Positions 52,757-53,859 of a DNA stretch of 53,859 bases are shown here, one piece after another. The translations under genes and the position numbers were made by a program. Below the pieces are notes generated by a model that was given only the letters and a program-made list of their open reading frames with translations, was not told the origin of the DNA and searched no databases. Each line of letters begins with the position of its first letter. Within the stretch, counting starts at the first letter, position 1. This DNA comes from Clostridium sp. (GTDB taxonomy: Bacteria > Bacillota > Dethiobacteria > Dethiobacterales > Dethiobacteraceae), in assembly GCA_018335695.1 (NCBI GenBank), contig JAGXRV010000066.1, positions 1 to 53,859 on the forward strand, written 5' to 3'.

Positions 52757-53344
52757 TTATCCTCCCTCTTCTTTCGGCAAACACTCGTCCGCCGTGAAAA
52801 CGACGGGAACAATAAAAGAAAGCGAAGTGTTGCCGTAAGTTTTTTCTCTAAGCTTCAGCCAGCGATCAGCATTAAACCAACTGTAATCCCGGCTGTGATG
52901 TTCAACCACTATCAGCCCGCCAGGCAATAGTAACGGCGCAGCCTTTTGCAGCGCTAGTCCCAATTCATGACTAAAATATGGGGGATCAAAAAAAATCAGA
53001 TTAAAACCAGCCGCCTTTTTATCCAGATGAATCAAAGCAACCTCTGCATCCATTACGAGTACGTCAGCTCTGTCGGCAAGTCCGCTTAACAATAAGTTCT
53101 CTTTGATTATTTTAGCACATAAAGAACTTTTTTCAACAAAAACACAGCTTCTCGCTCCACGGCTAAGCGCCTCAATGCCTATGCCGCCACTTCCGGCAAA
53201 CACATCAAGAAAACTGCAATCGGCAACTCTGGATGCTAAAATATTAAAAAGAGCTTCTTTAATTCGATCTGCAGTCGGGCGGGTCTCCAAGCCTTTTCTT
53301 GTCTTAAGCCGCCTCCCTCGCGCGCAGCCCGCAATGATACGCAT
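52757..53344 (-). CDS. rsmD: 16S rRNA (guanine-966-N2)-methyltransferase
   Basis: 195 residues. RIIAGCARGRRL start, SAM site LDVFAGSGGIGIEALSRGA, catalytic motif FFDPPYF. ATG at 53344 with GAGGTG upstream. Forms an rsmD-coaD unit typical of Firmicutes. Confidence 0.95.
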   Translation of the reverse strand: MRIIAGCARGRRLKTRKGLETRPTADRIKEALFNILASRVADCSFLDVFAGSGGIGIEALSRGARSCVFVEKSSLCAKIIKENLLLSGLADRADVLVMDAEVALIHLDKKAAGFNLIFFDPPYFSHELGLALQKAAPLLLPGGLIVVEHHSRDYSWFNADRWLKLREKTYGNTSLSFIVPVVFTADECLPKEEGG

Positions 53345-53423
53345 CAAAACACCTCGACACAATTAATAGCAATCCGGCAGATTGCATAAAGATTAAGATA
53401 CCATAAATTACCTTAATTTCTTC

Positions 53424-53541
53424 TGCATACTCTGCGCTGATCCGTTTATAATATGAGTACAACATATTCCCCAAAGCTCTTCCTCCGGTTTCTCCTCTCC
53501 CCAAACCCTTCAGGACTCCCCGCCTGAAGGGTGTCTTTTTT
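53424..53541 (+). ncRNA. Candidate small RNA with terminator
   Basis: A perfect TATAAT (53447-53452) with a weak -35 is followed, 50 bp later, by a strong terminator (ACCCTTCAGG/CCTGAAGGGT, 53505-53532, then TTTTTTT). No coding frame fits between. The predicted transcript of about 80 nt has a C/U-rich unpaired stretch (CTTCCTCCGGTTTCTCCTCT) containing CCTCC, complementary to Shine-Dalgarno sites, as in known Firmicutes trans-acting RNAs. Existence is inference. Confidence 0.45.
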
Positions 53542-53624
53542 ACTGCTTCCTTTTTGCTTTTCTAATAATTATTATAACAAGCAACAATTACCTGGGGAAG
53601 TTATTTTCAGCTTAACCCATTTTT

Positions 53625-53650
53625 AAAAAAGGCACGCCTGCGGGCGTGCT
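53625..53650 (-). terminator. Terminator of the zinc-ribbon gene
   Basis: On the minus strand GCACGCC-CGCA-GGCGTGC then CTTTTTT, immediately after the stop. Confidence 0.9.
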
Positions 53651-53856
53651 TACCTTTTGGGTGACATTATACCCTCACATTTTTCACATGAAAACTGATG
53701 AGGCCCACTAAATGGTGACGGTGGGTTCATCAAATCAAAGTATTCGAGAACGTCTTGTGGGATTACTTCTTCATGCTGACACTGCGGGCATATATAACAC
53801 ATCCCAGCTTTGGATGTTTTCGTAGTATTCTTGAATCTGGGCTTCTTCTTTTTCAT
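53650..53856 (-). CDS. Small zinc-ribbon protein
   Basis: 68 residues: Lys-rich N-terminus, two Cys pairs CYICPQC (about 20-26) and CEKC (about 57-60) that would hold one zinc, with an acidic helix between. Not recognised as a named family; a nucleic-acid or protein-binding role is possible. Promoter lies outside the window. Confidence 0.8.
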   Translation of the reverse strand: MKKKKPRFKNTTKTSKAGMCYICPQCQHEEVIPQDVLEYFDLMNPPSPFSGPHQFSCEKCEGIMSPKR

Positions 53857-53859
53857 ACG

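Noticed and set aside
53304-53504. 66-codon minus-strand frame upstream of rsmD
   Set aside because: It overlaps rsmD in another frame, has no Shine-Dalgarno site and no family resemblance.

Overview
The window comes from a spore-forming, probably anaerobic Firmicute of clostridial type. The evidence is spoVS, ylbJ, a SleB-type cortex hydrolase, Gram-positive-type Shine-Dalgarno sites before most genes, FabK instead of FabI, and the conserved Firmicutes order rpmF-plsX-fab-rnc-smc-ftsY-ylxM-ffh-rpsP-khpA-rimM-trmD-rplS-lepB-rbgA-rnhB-yraN. No rRNA operon, CRISPR array or prophage structural module was seen. A species cannot be named from the sequence alone.

Layout. (1) 1-2.7 kb: the 3' part of a LysM protein, then a small integrative element next to tRNA-Leu(GAG). 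The element carries a tyrosine recombinase and a block of nested inverted repeats. It is bounded by 188/189-bp direct repeats that contain the 3' part of the tRNA gene. (2) 2.8-5.75 kb: a pantothenate operon, DUF2520 oxidoreductase-panB-panC-panD, with overlapping or nearly abutting genes. (3) 6-9 kb: three tandem overlapping M42 aminopeptidase paralogues. (4) 9.1-12.7 kb: a heterodimeric ABC exporter. (5) 12.7-17.1 kb: a MetE-like protein, citramalate synthase, and a FixC/FixX pair without FixA/FixB. (6) 17.4-19.7 kb: a DUF2975-HTH-DUF4173 membrane cassette behind an operator-like promoter. (7) 19.7-22.5 kb: biotin carboxylase, NUDIX hydrolase and DUF1847 protein. (8) 22.6-26.8 kb: surface-polysaccharide genes (GT-D protein, GT2, nucleotide-sugar dehydrogenase, epimerase). 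(9) 26.9-29.7 kb: yifB/comM, yqeY and a cortex hydrolase. (10) 30-53.8 kb: the housekeeping block for translation, protein export, chromosome segregation and fatty acid synthesis, then yceD, a SepM-like protease, ylbJ, coaD, rsmD and a zinc-ribbon protein.

A dispersed C-rich inverted-repeat family (core CCCTCTCCCTCTGGGAGAGG followed by GYTAGGGTGAGGG) occurs at four loci. It is single at 21.2 kb, double at 17.2 kb, a four-unit 51-bp tandem array at 24.25 kb that supplies the stop codon of a glycosyltransferase, and a degenerate 54/55-bp array at 37.6-37.96 kb between smc and ftsY.

The observations most worth checking are: an RbgA-type GTPase with both the catalytic His9 and the NKxD motif altered; the tRNA-Leu element, whose recombinase reading frame runs into the repeat with no ordinary start codon; its block of nested hairpins; a candidate small RNA with a C/U-rich, anti-Shine-Dalgarno-like segment near 53.5 kb; and the DUF2520 protein as a candidate ketopantoate reductase. 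No convincing wholly new multi-gene system was found.
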